NCBI GenBank assembly: GCA_009692065.1
Contig: SHZY01000021.1
Span: 1 to 52,174, forward strand
DNA from: Gemmataceae bacterium
GTDB lineage: Bacteria > Planctomycetota > Planctomycetia > Gemmatales > Gemmataceae
Reading direction: 5' to 3'
Length of the DNA stretch: 52,174 nt
Translations under genes and position numbers: made by a program
Notes under the pieces: model-generated
Told to the model about the DNA's origin: nothing
Databases searched by the model: none
The model's input: only the letters and a program-made list of their open reading frames with translations
Part shown: positions 16,768 through 25,395 of the stretch, piece after piece
How positions within the stretch are numbered: position 1 is the first letter of the stretch
How the letters are laid out: every line of letters begins with the position of its first letter

Positions 16768-17310
16768 ATGACGCAGCCCCCCGAACCCGCGCTTGATGCA
16801 CCGCCGCGCCGGGCACATTTCCGCCGCCCCATCCACAACCTGCGGCGTGGCTACAGCACCGTGTTCATTCTGGTGATTGCCGTTTTCGCCGGCTGGGCGG
16901 CGCTCGATGCGTATGGCTGGCATGACCTCCAGCCGGATCGCCGCATCCTCGCCATTGCCTTCGGCCTGGGCGCTCTGCTCGCCTTCCTCATCTGGCGGCT
17001 TGTCGATCGGCCCTTGCGCCGTGAGCTAGGCCTGGCCCGGCACGGCGAAGCGGCCCGTGCCCAGATCGTCAGCCTGCGCAAGTCGCGCGGGCGGCGGCCG
17101 GTCGTCTTCGTCACCTACTCGTTCCGCACGGCGACCGGTGAAACGCTGACGGCGGAATGCAGACTGCCGCGCCGTCTTTCCGCCGAATCCCTTGTGCCGG
17201 GCATGGCGCTCGACGTTTTGTACGATGCCAAGAACCCGCGCGTCAATCGGCCGCGGATGGCGCTGATATCGGTCGAGTTCACGCGCGTCGAGAAGCCGGG
17301 GACCGTTTAG
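16768..17310 (+). CDS. DUF3592-like membrane protein
   Basis: 180 residues. Two membrane segments are clear (TVFILVIAVFAGWAALDAY near 31-49 and ILAIAFGLGALLAFLIW near 60-76). A soluble part follows, with the run ARHGEAARAQIVSLRKSRGRR and VFVTYSFRTATGETLTAE, ending LDVLYDAKNPRVNRPR, as in DUF3592 proteins, where such a domain lies next to two helices. Function is unknown. The TAG stop is the first part of a family A palindrome, so the repeat supplies or abuts the end of the gene. Confidence 0.7.
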   Translation: MTQPPEPALDAPPRRAHFRRPIHNLRRGYSTVFILVIAVFAGWAALDAYGWHDLQPDRRILAIAFGLGALLAFLIWRLVDRPLRRELGLARHGEAARAQIVSLRKSRGRRPVVFVTYSFRTATGETLTAECRLPRRLSAESLVPGMALDVLYDAKNPRVNRPRMALISVEFTRVEKPGTV

Positions 17311-17365
17311 CCGCTTGCGGCCTAGCGCTCGCGCGGCGCCTTGCGAGCGCAAAGCGGCAAGCGGC
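17310..17365. repeat. Family A palindrome after the DUF3592-like gene
   Basis: Arms of 23 bases (GCCGCTTGCGGCCTAGCGC and near-complement). The first base is the last base of the upstream TAG stop. Confidence 0.8.
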
Positions 17366-17449
17366 GAAATGGGGATCTAATTAGCCTTCTACGTCGTCTT
17401 TACTATGTGTATCTTTGACGGAGCCACCATATCGACGACTGGACAAGCC

Positions 17450-19873
17450 ATGACTTCACTTGCCCGCTACTGCGCGGTGGCCCTTCTCCTTGGCGCGACC
17501 ACCGCCGACGCCAAGACCGGCGACGCACTGCCGACGCGAAGCTTTCAACGCTTCGGCACCAGCAAGCTGCGGCACGGCAGCCGAATTCTGTGTCTGGCTT
17601 ATTCGCCCGACGGGCTGACCCTTGCCGCCGGCGGCGGGAATGATCCCGTGCGCCTGTGGAACCCGAAGACCGGAGCCTTGATCCACGAGATCAAGGAACC
17701 CTGGGTCCACGCCATGGCGTTCTCCGACTCGGGCACGACGGTCCTCTTCGGCGGCTATCAGAAAGTCATCAAACGCTGGAACCTCGAACTCAACAGGGAA
17801 ACTGCCCGACTCGAAGGGCATAAAGCTACCGTAAAGGCCATTGCCATTCGCCCGGACCCGATCGCGACGCTGGCCGTCTCCGGCAGCCAGGATGGCGCGA
17901 TTTACTTGTGGCAACTGGACAACAATCGCAAGGCCGGCGAGTTCTCCGGCCATACCGATGAAGTCAACGCGCTGATCTACTTTGCGAGCGGCGATTCCGA
18001 ATTGATCGTGTCGGCCGGCAGCGATCGCACCATCATCGTCTGGGACACCAAAACCTACCAGCCTCAGTTCAAGCTCGACGCCGGCTGCGCCGTCCACGCC
18101 CTCGCCCTTTCCGCCGACGGCAAAACGCTTTACTCCGCGGGCGACGATCACCTCATCCGCCGCTGGGACTTGACCGGCCGTAAGCAGACCGGCGTGTTCA
18201 AGGGGCACGAGGGCATCATCGTCTCGCTCTTTCTCCACGGGGACACGCTCGTCTCCGGCGCGCTCGACAAGACGATCCGCTTCTGGGATGCGAAGACCAC
18301 CGAACAGAAGAAATCACTGCCGCGCGCCCAAGGCGATTGCGACGCGCTGGCGCTGACCAAGGCGGGCGATTTCCTGGCGACGGCCGGGCTCAATAACACG
18401 ATCCGTATCCTCGATGCCAAGACCGGCAACGAAACATTTGGCGCCGGCTCCATCAACTCCGGCCTCATCGGCTTGACGCTGTCCGCGGACAGCCAACGCC
18501 TGGCGGGCATCACCGCCGAGGGGCGCGTGCTCGTCTGGAGCCCCAAGGCCGGCACGCTCCAGCGCCAGTGGGACTCCAAGCAAAGCGGCGATTTCGTGCT
18601 CGCCTTCGGCCCCGACAAGAAGACGCTGGCGACCGCTTCCACGACCGTTCGCCTGTGGGACACCGATGCCGGCACGCAACTCGCCGAATTGCCGATCAAG
18701 GCGGGCGATTCCGTCGTGTCGCTCGCTTTTTCATCGGATGGCAATACGCTCGCGCTCGGCCTTTACAATTCGCAGATCGAGTTGTGGGACGTGAAAAAGA
18801 AGACGATCGTCGGCTCCTTCAAGTATCCCAGCCTGTTGCACGCGATCGCCTGGTCCCCCGACGGCAAGAAGCTGGCCACTGCAGGGGGATCGAAGATTTT
18901 CATCTGGGATCCGCAGACCCTGGCCTTGATCCGTTCGTTCGACGTGAAGGAGGGCCCGCCGGCGCCGACGCCGCTGGTCGCTTCGCTCGCCTTTGGTCCC
19001 GACAGCAAGCTGCTGGCCGCCGGCGGTTGGGACGCACGGATCCGCATCTACAACATCACGTCAAAGAATCCGGCCGACATCAAGGAACATCGCCTATGCG
19101 AAGGGCATCACAACGCCATCTTCAGCGTCGCGTTTTCGCCCGATGGCCGATCGCTCATCTCCGGCAGCTTCGACAAGACGGCTCGGCTCTGGGAAGCCTT
19201 CAGCGGCAAACAGATCGGCGAGTACAAGGGGCACATCGGCGAGGTGCGCGGCGTCGCGTTCGCCCGGGATGGCCGCAGCTTCTTCACCGCCAGCGCCGAT
19301 TGCACCGCTCTGCAATGGGATGTGCCCGGCCTGGCCGGCAAGGCCAAGCTGTCGGAATTGACTCTCGGGGTGCAGGAACTGGAAAACGCCTGGGTGACGC
19401 TGTCCACCGAAGAGACGGCCCGCGGCCATCTGGCGATGTGGCAGTGCATCGCCTCCGCGAAGCAAGCGGTGCCGCTGTTGACGAAGAAGCTTGAACCCGC
19501 CCTGCTCGATCCGGACCGCGTGAAAAAGCTGTTCAAAGATCTCGACTCGGGTCACTATCCGACGCGAATTGCGGCGATGGCAGATTTGATGAAATACAAA
19601 CGCTGGATGGAAGGGCGCTACGACGCCGCCCTGGCCGACCCGCCGTCCCTTGAATATAAGCGGCGGATCGAGACGCTAAAGGAAAAGCTGAACGCCGAGA
19701 ATTCGCTATCGCTGGTGCAGGAACGGCTACGCGTGCGCCGCATCATGCTGATGTGCGAGCAAGCCGGCGGCCCCGAGGCGATCGACGCCTTGCAGAAACT
19801 CGCCGAGCGAGGTCCGGAGGAAGAGATCCGCGACGAGGCGAAGGCGTCCTTGCAGCGGCTGGGCAAACGTTAA
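17450..19873 (+). CDS. Secreted WD40-repeat protein
   Basis: About 807 residues from the ATG at 17450; the earlier in-frame start at 17405 would place extra residues before the signal peptide MTSLARYCAVALLLGATTADA. About 13 WD-type blades follow, with endings such as VRLWNPKTG, YLWQLDNNR, IVWDTKTY, RRWDLTGR, RFWDAKT and ARLWEAFSG, probably two propellers. The last 170 residues are helical (LENAWVTLSTEETARGHLAM, then LEYKRRIETLKEKLN), as in many planctomycete WD40 proteins. It is likely a binding scaffold outside the cytoplasm; no partner is indicated. The flanks are family A repeats. No strong ribosome-binding site is visible. Confidence 0.85.
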   Translation: MTSLARYCAVALLLGATTADAKTGDALPTRSFQRFGTSKLRHGSRILCLAYSPDGLTLAAGGGNDPVRLWNPKTGALIHEIKEPWVHAMAFSDSGTTVLFGGYQKVIKRWNLELNRETARLEGHKATVKAIAIRPDPIATLAVSGSQDGAIYLWQLDNNRKAGEFSGHTDEVNALIYFASGDSELIVSAGSDRTIIVWDTKTYQPQFKLDAGCAVHALALSADGKTLYSAGDDHLIRRWDLTGRKQTGVFKGHEGIIVSLFLHGDTLVSGALDKTIRFWDAKTTEQKKSLPRAQGDCDALALTKAGDFLATAGLNNTIRILDAKTGNETFGAGSINSGLIGLTLSADSQRLAGITAEGRVLVWSPKAGTLQRQWDSKQSGDFVLAFGPDKKTLATASTTVRLWDTDAGTQLAELPIKAGDSVVSLAFSSDGNTLALGLYNSQIELWDVKKKTIVGSFKYPSLLHAIAWSPDGKKLATAGGSKIFIWDPQTLALIRSFDVKEGPPAPTPLVASLAFGPDSKLLAAGGWDARIRIYNITSKNPADIKEHRLCEGHHNAIFSVAFSPDGRSLISGSFDKTARLWEAFSGKQIGEYKGHIGEVRGVAFARDGRSFFTASADCTALQWDVPGLAGKAKLSELTLGVQELENAWVTLSTEETARGHLAMWQCIASAKQAVPLLTKKLEPALLDPDRVKKLFKDLDSGHYPTRIAAMADLMKYKRWMEGRYDAALADPPSLEYKRRIETLKEKLNAENSLSLVQERLRVRRIMLMCEQAGGPEAIDALQKLAERGPEEEIRDEAKASLQRLGKR

Positions 19874-19882
19874 CACCTGTTT

Positions 19883-19938
19883 GCCTCTTGCGGCTTAGCG
19901 CTCGCGTGTCGCCTTGCGAACGCTAAGCCGTAAGCGGT
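19883..19938. repeat. Family A palindrome between convergent genes
   Basis: Arms of about 23 bases lie between the stop of the WD40 gene (19873) and the stop of the amidotransferase-like gene (19939). It is well placed as a bidirectional terminator. Confidence 0.8.
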
Positions 19939-20658
19939 TCACCCCGCCAGCGCCATCTTGCGTGCCGGTTGTCCCGCGCCGGCTTTCACGTTGGCGGCGT
20001 CAATCAAGGCGCGAAAGACCTGGATGTCGAGCCCTGACGCGGACGGCGACGCCGGCTGCCATTGCACGCCGACGCAGAACCACGCCTCGCTGGTGTGCTC
20101 GATCGCTTCAATCACGTTGTCGAGCGAGACACCGGTCGCGACAAATCCCTTGCACACGCGCTGGATCGCCTGGCGATGCTCGCTGTTGACGACGATTTCC
20201 CCTTCGCCGTAAATCTTTGACATGAGCGTATTGGGCGTCACGTTGATGGCGTGGCGCAATCCGTGCTCGGGGGGATGGCGATGTTGCAGCGCCTCGGGCA
20301 TCTCACGCGACAGGTCATTGTAATTGAGCCCGCCGAACGCCGAGTTCATGGCAAGCAGCGCTCCGTCGATGGTGAGGAGCGGGAAGCGATGCTCACGGCA
20401 CCAGAGGCACAGCGATTCGAAATCGCCCATCTTGCCCGGCGTGGAACTGTCGAAGGGGCAGGCGACAACGCCACCGAAGCCGTGCAGGATTTCGCCCCAC
20501 GACTTGCCCCCGCACGCAAGCTTGAGGAAGACGGGTTCGGCGCCCGCAGCGACGAGGGTGCCGTGATAGCCGGTGGCCCACAGGCCTACGCCGCGGCCCT
20601 TGAGCTTGATCTCGGAGCCGTACACCGCAATACGCAGAGGTTGATTGGTGGAGAACAC
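19939..20658 (-). CDS. Class I glutamine amidotransferase-like (C26) protein lacking catalytic residues
   Basis: 239 residues from a GTG at 20658, supported by AAAGGAG nine bases upstream. The fold matches gamma-glutamyl-GABA hydrolase/PuuD-like proteins: FPLLTIDGALLAMNSAFGG aligns with PVLGICRGMQLLNVALGG, and VNSEHRQAI and VGVQWQPAS follow in the right order. The nucleophile Cys is Asp98, and the HPE motif reads Gln201-Pro-Ala203, so neither the Cys nor the His-Glu pair is present. Hydrolysis of a gamma-glutamyl bond by the usual route is therefore unlikely. It may bind a ligand or catalyse something else. The gene itself is intact and has a good ribosome-binding site. Confidence 0.72.
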   Translation of the reverse strand: MFSTNQPLRIAVYGSEIKLKGRGVGLWATGYHGTLVAAGAEPVFLKLACGGKSWGEILHGFGGVVACPFDSSTPGKMGDFESLCLWCREHRFPLLTIDGALLAMNSAFGGLNYNDLSREMPEALQHRHPPEHGLRHAINVTPNTLMSKIYGEGEIVVNSEHRQAIQRVCKGFVATGVSLDNVIEAIEHTSEAWFCVGVQWQPASPSASGLDIQVFRALIDAANVKAGAGQPARKMALAG

Positions 20659-20955
20659 GGAAGGACTCCTTTCCTATTTTGAAGATGCGAGAAACGCCAA
20701 CCATGGCTTCTTCCGGGTGGAAGATTCACGTGAGGAGATTGTACGAGGGTGGCGGCGCGAAAATCCAGCAAAAAATCAAAAATCTTTGCCTTCTCGCGCC
20801 TTGCCCAATGCCCGCGAGACCCGCGGCAGTGCTCGCTCGGCGGTTTAGCGCATGAAGCATGCGCGGAAATCAGAAGGCGATTGCGATCCACTACAACCCA
20901 AGTAGAATCCAGCCCGCGAGTCAACTCGCCCCATTCCTGACAGGAAGATTCGCTC

Positions 20956-21462
20956 ATGTTCGGATCTGTTATGCTCGACGTTGCTGCGGAGCACGTGAGC
21001 GGCTGGTACAAGCATGAAGTGCATGCCATCAACCTCACCCTCGGCATCTCGCTGGCGGTGTTTATCAATGTCGACACCTTCTTGCAAACGCAGTTCCTCA
21101 GGTACAACCCGGCGGTGCGCGAAAAGATCGTGGAGGCAGCCAACGCCGCCGCAAAGAACTAGGACGTCGAGAAGAAAGGCGAACCGCTGGACCCGATCAA
21201 GAACCTGCAAGTTCAATTGCAAGACCTGAGCGTGTCGGTCGGCCGGAAGGGCTGGAGCCCAGAAGGCAAGCAACCTGACTTGCGCGAGCCGCCGCGAGAC
21301 CCCACCGGCTGGATATCAAGAATCTTCGGTCAGTTCGTGACGGGGATGACCGTGTCACTCGAAGCCCCGCTCTGGTTTGATATTCTCACAAGCCTCAATA
21401 GCATGCGCACCACCGGGAAGCTGCGGCAGAAAGCCGAAGATCAGGTGGCTGCCACCCCGTAA
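20956..21462 (+). pseudogene. Internally deleted membrane protein gene with in-frame TAG
   Basis: The start MFGSVMLDVA, with GGAAG upstream, matches the N-terminus of a family I know to continue into a long membrane region. Here it jumps directly to the family's central motif, AEHVSGWYKHEVHAINL, then LAVFINVDTFLQTQFL. An in-frame TAG at 21160-21162 (AAAKN stop DVEKKGEP) splits the rest. The family's C-terminus follows in the same frame (TGMTVSLEAPLWFDILTSL, ending at 21462). So roughly 150 residues are missing and one stop has been added. Function of the family is unknown. A 68-residue product could still be made. The family match is from memory. Confidence 0.65.
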
Positions 21463-21476
21463 TTGGTCAGGCGCGA

Positions 21477-22211
21477 TCAACGGGAGTTTTCGAGCTGCTG
21501 CAAAATTGCTCGGGCGGCCGTCGCGTAGTCGGCAGCGGTAACTTCGAGGATGCGCAGGCCGCCCGTGGGGCCGCGCGACACATAGCACGTCAGGTGCAGC
21601 CCCTCTGGTACCACGTCCTGCTTCTGGTTGACGACGCCGCGAGTCTGCAATTGCCTGGCGAGAATCTCAGCCGTCGATTGTGGCGTCGCGCTGTCAGGCT
21701 GAACTGCGAGCGTCACACCCAGCGTCGGCTGGCCCTGGGTCTGCGCCGGTGCGGCCGGCGCCGGATTGGCATCCGGCACTTGTTCGACCTTGGGGTTCGC
21801 GTTGGGGCCGAGCGGCCCCTCCGGTCGCTGCGATCTGCTGCCGCTGGTCAACTGAGCAGGCAGGAACGGCGGACCGCTGTCGTCGATGGCAAGGGTGCGA
21901 CCGTTCGGCCCGGTCCAGCTCATGCCTGCCAGCGTCGCCGGATTGGAAGACGGCGAAATCGCATTCGGATTGTACGTCTGGCTTGCCGGCGGCGTCGCTG
22001 CCGGACCAGCGTTGCCGGGGTTGTTGTTCGGCTGCGGCAGCATGGGCGGCGCCAGAATGCCGTACAAGGGATCGTGCGGCTGCGAAACATTCGTTGCCGA
22101 ATGGGAGCACCCGCAGGCAACCAACGATCCGAGTCCGATCGCTCCCCAGGCAGCGAGGGAGAGCCCTTGGCGTGCCGATCGTGCTTGCCCAGTCTGATGT
22201 GTTTTCGCCAT
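21477..22211 (-). CDS. Pro/Asn-rich putative lipoprotein
   Basis: 244 residues. The N-terminus has a basic start, a hydrophobic run (LAAWGAIGLGSLVACGC) and a lipobox-like LVAC, so membrane attachment through a lipid is likely. The middle (about 45-160) is low in complexity and rich in Pro, Asn, Ala and Gln. The last 80 residues are ordered: STAEILARQLQTRGVV, then LHLTCYVSRGPTGGLRILEV and ATAARAILQQLEN, a small alpha/beta domain I do not recognise. It converges on the pseudogene at 20956-21462, 14 bases away. No function is offered. Confidence 0.72.
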   Translation of the reverse strand: MAKTHQTGQARSARQGLSLAAWGAIGLGSLVACGCSHSATNVSQPHDPLYGILAPPMLPQPNNNPGNAGPAATPPASQTYNPNAISPSSNPATLAGMSWTGPNGRTLAIDDSGPPFLPAQLTSGSRSQRPEGPLGPNANPKVEQVPDANPAPAAPAQTQGQPTLGVTLAVQPDSATPQSTAEILARQLQTRGVVNQKQDVVPEGLHLTCYVSRGPTGGLRILEVTAADYATAARAILQQLENSR

Positions 22212-22300
22212 ATTGCCCGCCTACCGATCTTGTGAAGCGACACTTCTCCAATAAAAAGGTATCGGCATACCCGGTACAAGAACTTGAACTGATTTTGTTT

Positions 22301-22356
22301 GCCGCTTGCGGCTCAACGTTCGCACTTCGCGTTGCGGGCGCTAAGCCGCAAGCGGC
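22301..22356. repeat. Family A palindrome upstream of the dehydrogenase gene
   Basis: Arms of 23 bases (GCCGCTTGCGGCTCAACG and near-complement) end 20 bases before the dehydrogenase start. Most other copies follow stop codons; this one lies in a promoter/leader region. Confidence 0.78.
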
Positions 22357-22376
22357 GAGAGGGACACCCAGTGACC

Positions 22377-23438
22377 ATGGCAGCAGCGAAAATTGCCGTC
22401 GTCGGCGGCGACGGCATTGGACCGGAAGTGACCGAGCAAGCCATCCGCGTCACCGACGCCGCGCTCAAGCGCGACGGCGTCGTCTACGCCTGGAACCGTT
22501 TGCCCTGGAGTTCTACCTTCTACAAGAAGACGGGCCAGATCCTCCCCGACGACGGCTGGGACACACTGCGCCAGCACGACGCCATTCTCTTTGGCGCCAT
22601 CGGCTCTCCCGACGTGCCCGATACCGTCACGGTCCACGGCCTGTTGTTGCCGATGCGGCGGAAATTCGACCTCTATGTCAACCTGCGGCCCGCATATCTC
22701 TTCGACGGCGTGCAATCCCCGTTGCGCGACAAGCCGCCCGGCAGCATCGACATGCTCGTGTATCGCGAAAACACCGAAGGCGAATACGCCCCGACCGGCG
22801 GCCGGCTCTACGTCGGGACGCCACACGAAACCGCGGTGCAGACATCCGTCTTCACGCGGCGCGGCTGCGAGCGCATCCTGCGCACCGCCTTCGAGGCCGC
22901 CCGCAAACGCCCACGCAAGAAGCTGACCTCGATCACCAAGTCGAACGCCCAGGTCCACACGCTCGGTCTCTGGGATGACGTCTACCGCGAGGTTTCCAAG
23001 CTGTTTCCCGACGTGCAGGCGCATTCCCTCCTGGTCGATGCAGCCGCGATGGATTTCGTGCGCAAGCCGGAGGTGTTCGATGTCGTGGTGGCGTCGAACC
23101 TATTCGGCGACATCCTTACCGATCTGAGCGCGACCATCACCGGCAGCGTCGGCCTCGGTGCAAGCGCCAACATCAACCCGGAGCGGGCGTTTCCCAGCAT
23201 GTTCGAGCCGCTGCATGGCTCCGCGCCGGACATCGCCGGCAAGGGAATCGCCAACCCGCTGGCGGCGATCCTGTCGGCAAAGCTGATGCTCGATCACCTG
23301 GGCCAGACGAATGCCGCCGCCGCCCTGCAAACTGCGGTTGCACGCGTGCTCAAGGAAGCGGAAGTCCGCACCCCCGACCTCGGCGGCAAGGCGACGACGA
23401 CGGACATGGGCGACGCGGTGGTGGCGGCGCTTGGTTAG
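22377..23438 (+). CDS. D-malate/tartrate dehydrogenase-like enzyme (isopropylmalate dehydrogenase superfamily)
   Basis: 353 residues from the ATG at 22377 (MAAAKIAVVGGDGIGPEV). It belongs to the beta-decarboxylating dehydrogenases: VNLRPAYLFDG, YRENTEGEYAPTGG, FTRRGCERILRTAFEAA, TSITKSNAQ and FGDILTDLSATITGSVGLG are all present, and EPLHGSAPDIAGKGIANP marks the nucleotide-binding end. The REN-TEGEY form and the RGCERILR block look closer to D-malate/tartrate dehydrogenases (DmlA/TtuC) than to LeuB, but isopropylmalate cannot be excluded without a tree. It would oxidise and decarboxylate a 2-hydroxyacid with NAD. No leucine genes are adjacent. The TAG stop lies in a GCGCAAGCGAG-type repeat. 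Confidence 0.82.
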   Translation: MAAAKIAVVGGDGIGPEVTEQAIRVTDAALKRDGVVYAWNRLPWSSTFYKKTGQILPDDGWDTLRQHDAILFGAIGSPDVPDTVTVHGLLLPMRRKFDLYVNLRPAYLFDGVQSPLRDKPPGSIDMLVYRENTEGEYAPTGGRLYVGTPHETAVQTSVFTRRGCERILRTAFEAARKRPRKKLTSITKSNAQVHTLGLWDDVYREVSKLFPDVQAHSLLVDAAAMDFVRKPEVFDVVVASNLFGDILTDLSATITGSVGLGASANINPERAFPSMFEPLHGSAPDIAGKGIANPLAAILSAKLMLDHLGQTNAAAALQTAVARVLKEAEVRTPDLGGKATTTDMGDAVVAALG

Positions 23439-23462
23439 CCCGACGCGCAAGCGAGGGATTCC
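23437..23462. repeat. Family L half unit
   Basis: A single GACGCGCAAGCGAGGGATTC unit immediately after the dehydrogenase stop. It shares the GCGCAAGCGAG core with the copy embedded in the cyclase gene. Confidence 0.55.
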
Positions 23463-23525
23463 CCTTGCAAAAATCGGCACTTTCGACCAAAGTCTACGCA
23501 CCTTAACGCGCAATATCGACCAAGG

Positions 23526-24113
23526 ATGGCTGATATGAAAAACCAAGTTGCCGTAGCGATTCGTTCTCGTGAAAAGAAGCCGGAATCGCTTTGCGAATCG
23601 GTCCTCTTCACGGCCGAGCAGTGCCTCGACTTGTTGCCGTTCCGCCCCGGGACCGTCGCCGACGTTTCCTGGAAGCCCCTGCACCCCAATCATGATGAGC
23701 GTGGCTGGCTATGCGAGTTGTTTCGCCACGACGAGATGCCCGGGGACGTGCAGCCGGCGATGGGGTATCTTTCGGAGACGCTCCCCGGCGCCACGCGCGG
23801 GCCGCACGAACACTTGCAGCAAACGGATAACTTCTGCTTCTTCGGCCCGACGACGTTCAAGCTCTACTTGTGGGACAACCGCTCCGAGTCGCCGACGTAC
23901 CTTTGCCACGAGATCGCGGTGATCGGCGGCGCTCGCCCGATGAGCGTAACCATCCCGCCCGGCGTGGTGCATGCGTATCGCAACGTCGGCGCTGTGGTGG
24001 GGTTGATCGTGAACTGCCCAAATCGCCTGTACCGCGGCGACGGCCGCGGCGATCCGGTGGATGAGGTACGCCACGAGGATGATCCCCGCAGTGCGTTTCG
24101 GGTTTACGTTTAG
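23526..24113 (+). CDS. RmlC-like sugar epimerase / cupin-family protein
   Basis: 195 residues; Met4 is an alternative start. The pattern NHDERGWLCELFR, then RGPHEHLQQTDNF (His94, His96), LYLWDNRSESPTY and IPPGVVHAYRNVG, follows dTDP-4-dehydrorhamnose 3,5-epimerase. In RmlC, His residues and a Tyr act on a 4-keto sugar; the first His pair is kept here and the rest is uncertain. No rmlA, B or D gene is near, so the substrate may differ. The last codons (RVYV then TAG) run into a family A palindrome. Confidence 0.72.
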   Translation: MADMKNQVAVAIRSREKKPESLCESVLFTAEQCLDLLPFRPGTVADVSWKPLHPNHDERGWLCELFRHDEMPGDVQPAMGYLSETLPGATRGPHEHLQQTDNFCFFGPTTFKLYLWDNRSESPTYLCHEIAVIGGARPMSVTIPPGVVHAYRNVGAVVGLIVNCPNRLYRGDGRGDPVDEVRHEDDPRSAFRVYV

Positions 24114-24173
24114 CGCCTGCGCCAAAACATCGGGGCGCCGAGCGCTTCTTGCGGGCGCTAAACGGCAAGCGGG
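24107..24173. repeat. Family A palindrome between convergent genes
   Basis: Imperfect arms carrying GTTTAGCGCC and GGCGCTAAAC. The left arm includes the stop of the RmlC-like gene; the right arm ends next to the aldolase stop (24174). Confidence 0.72.
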
Positions 24174-25244
24174 TTACGCGACCGTCACTTCCTTGCATAG
24201 GTACACATCCTGGATCGCGTGCAACATCGCGACACCTTCGCCGACCGGCTTCTGAAACGCCTTGCGGCCAGAAATCAGCCCCATGCCGCCAGCGCGTTTG
24301 TTGACCACGGCCGTCATCACGGCCTCGGCAAGGTCGCTCGCCCCCTTGGATTCGCCGCCGGAGTTGATCAATCCGCACCGCCCCATGAAGCAATTGGCGA
24401 TCTGGTAGCGTGTCAAGTCGATCGGATTGTCGGAGCATAGATCGCTATACATCGTCTCTGTGAACTTTCCGAACGGCTTCTCCTTGGTGGACACCGCCTT
24501 GTAGCCGCCGTTGTTGGTCGGCAGCTTTTGCTTGACGATGTCGGCCCCAATAGTGACGCCGAGGTGATTCCCCTGGCCGGTGAGATCGGCCGACGCATGG
24601 TAATCGGTGCCGGCGACCTTGAAACCGTTGTTGCGCAGATAGCACCACAGGATCGTGATCATGCCGAGCTCGTGGGCTTGCTGGAAGGCGTGCGAGATTT
24701 CCTGAATCTGGCGTTTCGACTCGGCCGAGCCGAAGTAGACGGTGGCGCCGATGCCGATCGCCCCCATATCGAACGCTTGCTTGACGCTGGCGAACAGAAT
24801 TTGATCGTGCGAGTTCGGATACGACAGGAACTCGTTGTGGTTGAGCTTGAGCACGAACGGAATCTTGTGGGCGTACTTGCGCGCCACGACGCCCATGACG
24901 CCTAGCGTGGAAGCAACGGCGTTACAGCCGCCCTCGATGCCAAGCTTGCAAATGTTGTCCGGATCGAAGTAGTCGGGATTCGGCGCGAAGCTGGCGCCGG
25001 CGGAATGCTCGATGCCTTGATCGACAGGCAGGATCGAGACGTAGCCGCTGCCGCCCAGCCGGCCGCTGTTGAAAAGCAGTTGCAAATTTCGCAGCACGTT
25101 CGGCGTGCGGTCGGAGTCGAGCCAAACGCGATCGACGAAATCGGGCCCGGGCAGGTGCAGCCGTTTCTTGGAAATCTTGGCTTCATGCTTGAGCAGCGTA
25201 TTGGCGTCGGCGCCGAGCAGTTTTTCGATCTCATTGAGATTCAT
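24174..25244 (-). CDS. fbaB: Class I fructose-bisphosphate aldolase (FbaB/DhnA type)
   Basis: 356 residues. The blocks [58 protein letters not shown] and [14 protein letters not shown] are those of the archaeal-type class I aldolases that use a Schiff-base lysine. It would split fructose 1,6-bisphosphate into DHAP and glyceraldehyde 3-phosphate in glycolysis, or make it in gluconeogenesis. Length and motifs are complete for the family. It converges with the RmlC-like gene and is not in an obvious operon; the start ATG has only a weak upstream purine run. Confidence 0.9.
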   Translation of the reverse strand: MNLNEIEKLLGADANTLLKHEAKISKKRLHLPGPDFVDRVWLDSDRTPNVLRNLQLLFNSGRLGGSGYVSILPVDQGIEHSAGASFAPNPDYFDPDNICKLGIEGGCNAVASTLGVMGVVARKYAHKIPFVLKLNHNEFLSYPNSHDQILFASVKQAFDMGAIGIGATVYFGSAESKRQIQEISHAFQQAHELGMITILWCYLRNNGFKVAGTDYHASADLTGQGNHLGVTIGADIVKQKLPTNNGGYKAVSTKEKPFGKFTETMYSDLCSDNPIDLTRYQIANCFMGRCGLINSGGESKGASDLAEAVMTAVVNKRAGGMGLISGRKAFQKPVGEGVAMLHAIQDVYLCKEVTVA

Positions 25245-25335
25245 TTCGGGGTCCCTGAATGGAATGGACGACGAGGGGAATTATATTGACTCCGTGAATC
25301 TCACGCAAAGGCGACTGGCGGGACTTGATTTCCCC

Positions 25336-25394
25336 ATATAGCCCGCCGTTTACGGCGGGTCCGCTGCCCACCCGCCGTAAACGGCGGGCTATAT
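25336..25394. repeat. Family E nested palindrome
   Basis: Two perfect 25-base arms (ATATAGCCCGCCGTTTACGG at the outer left end) around 9 bases. Each arm itself contains CCCGCCG/CGGCGGG, so it can form one long hairpin or two short ones. It ends one base before the regulator stop (25396). Confidence 0.88.
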
Positions 25395-25395
25395 G

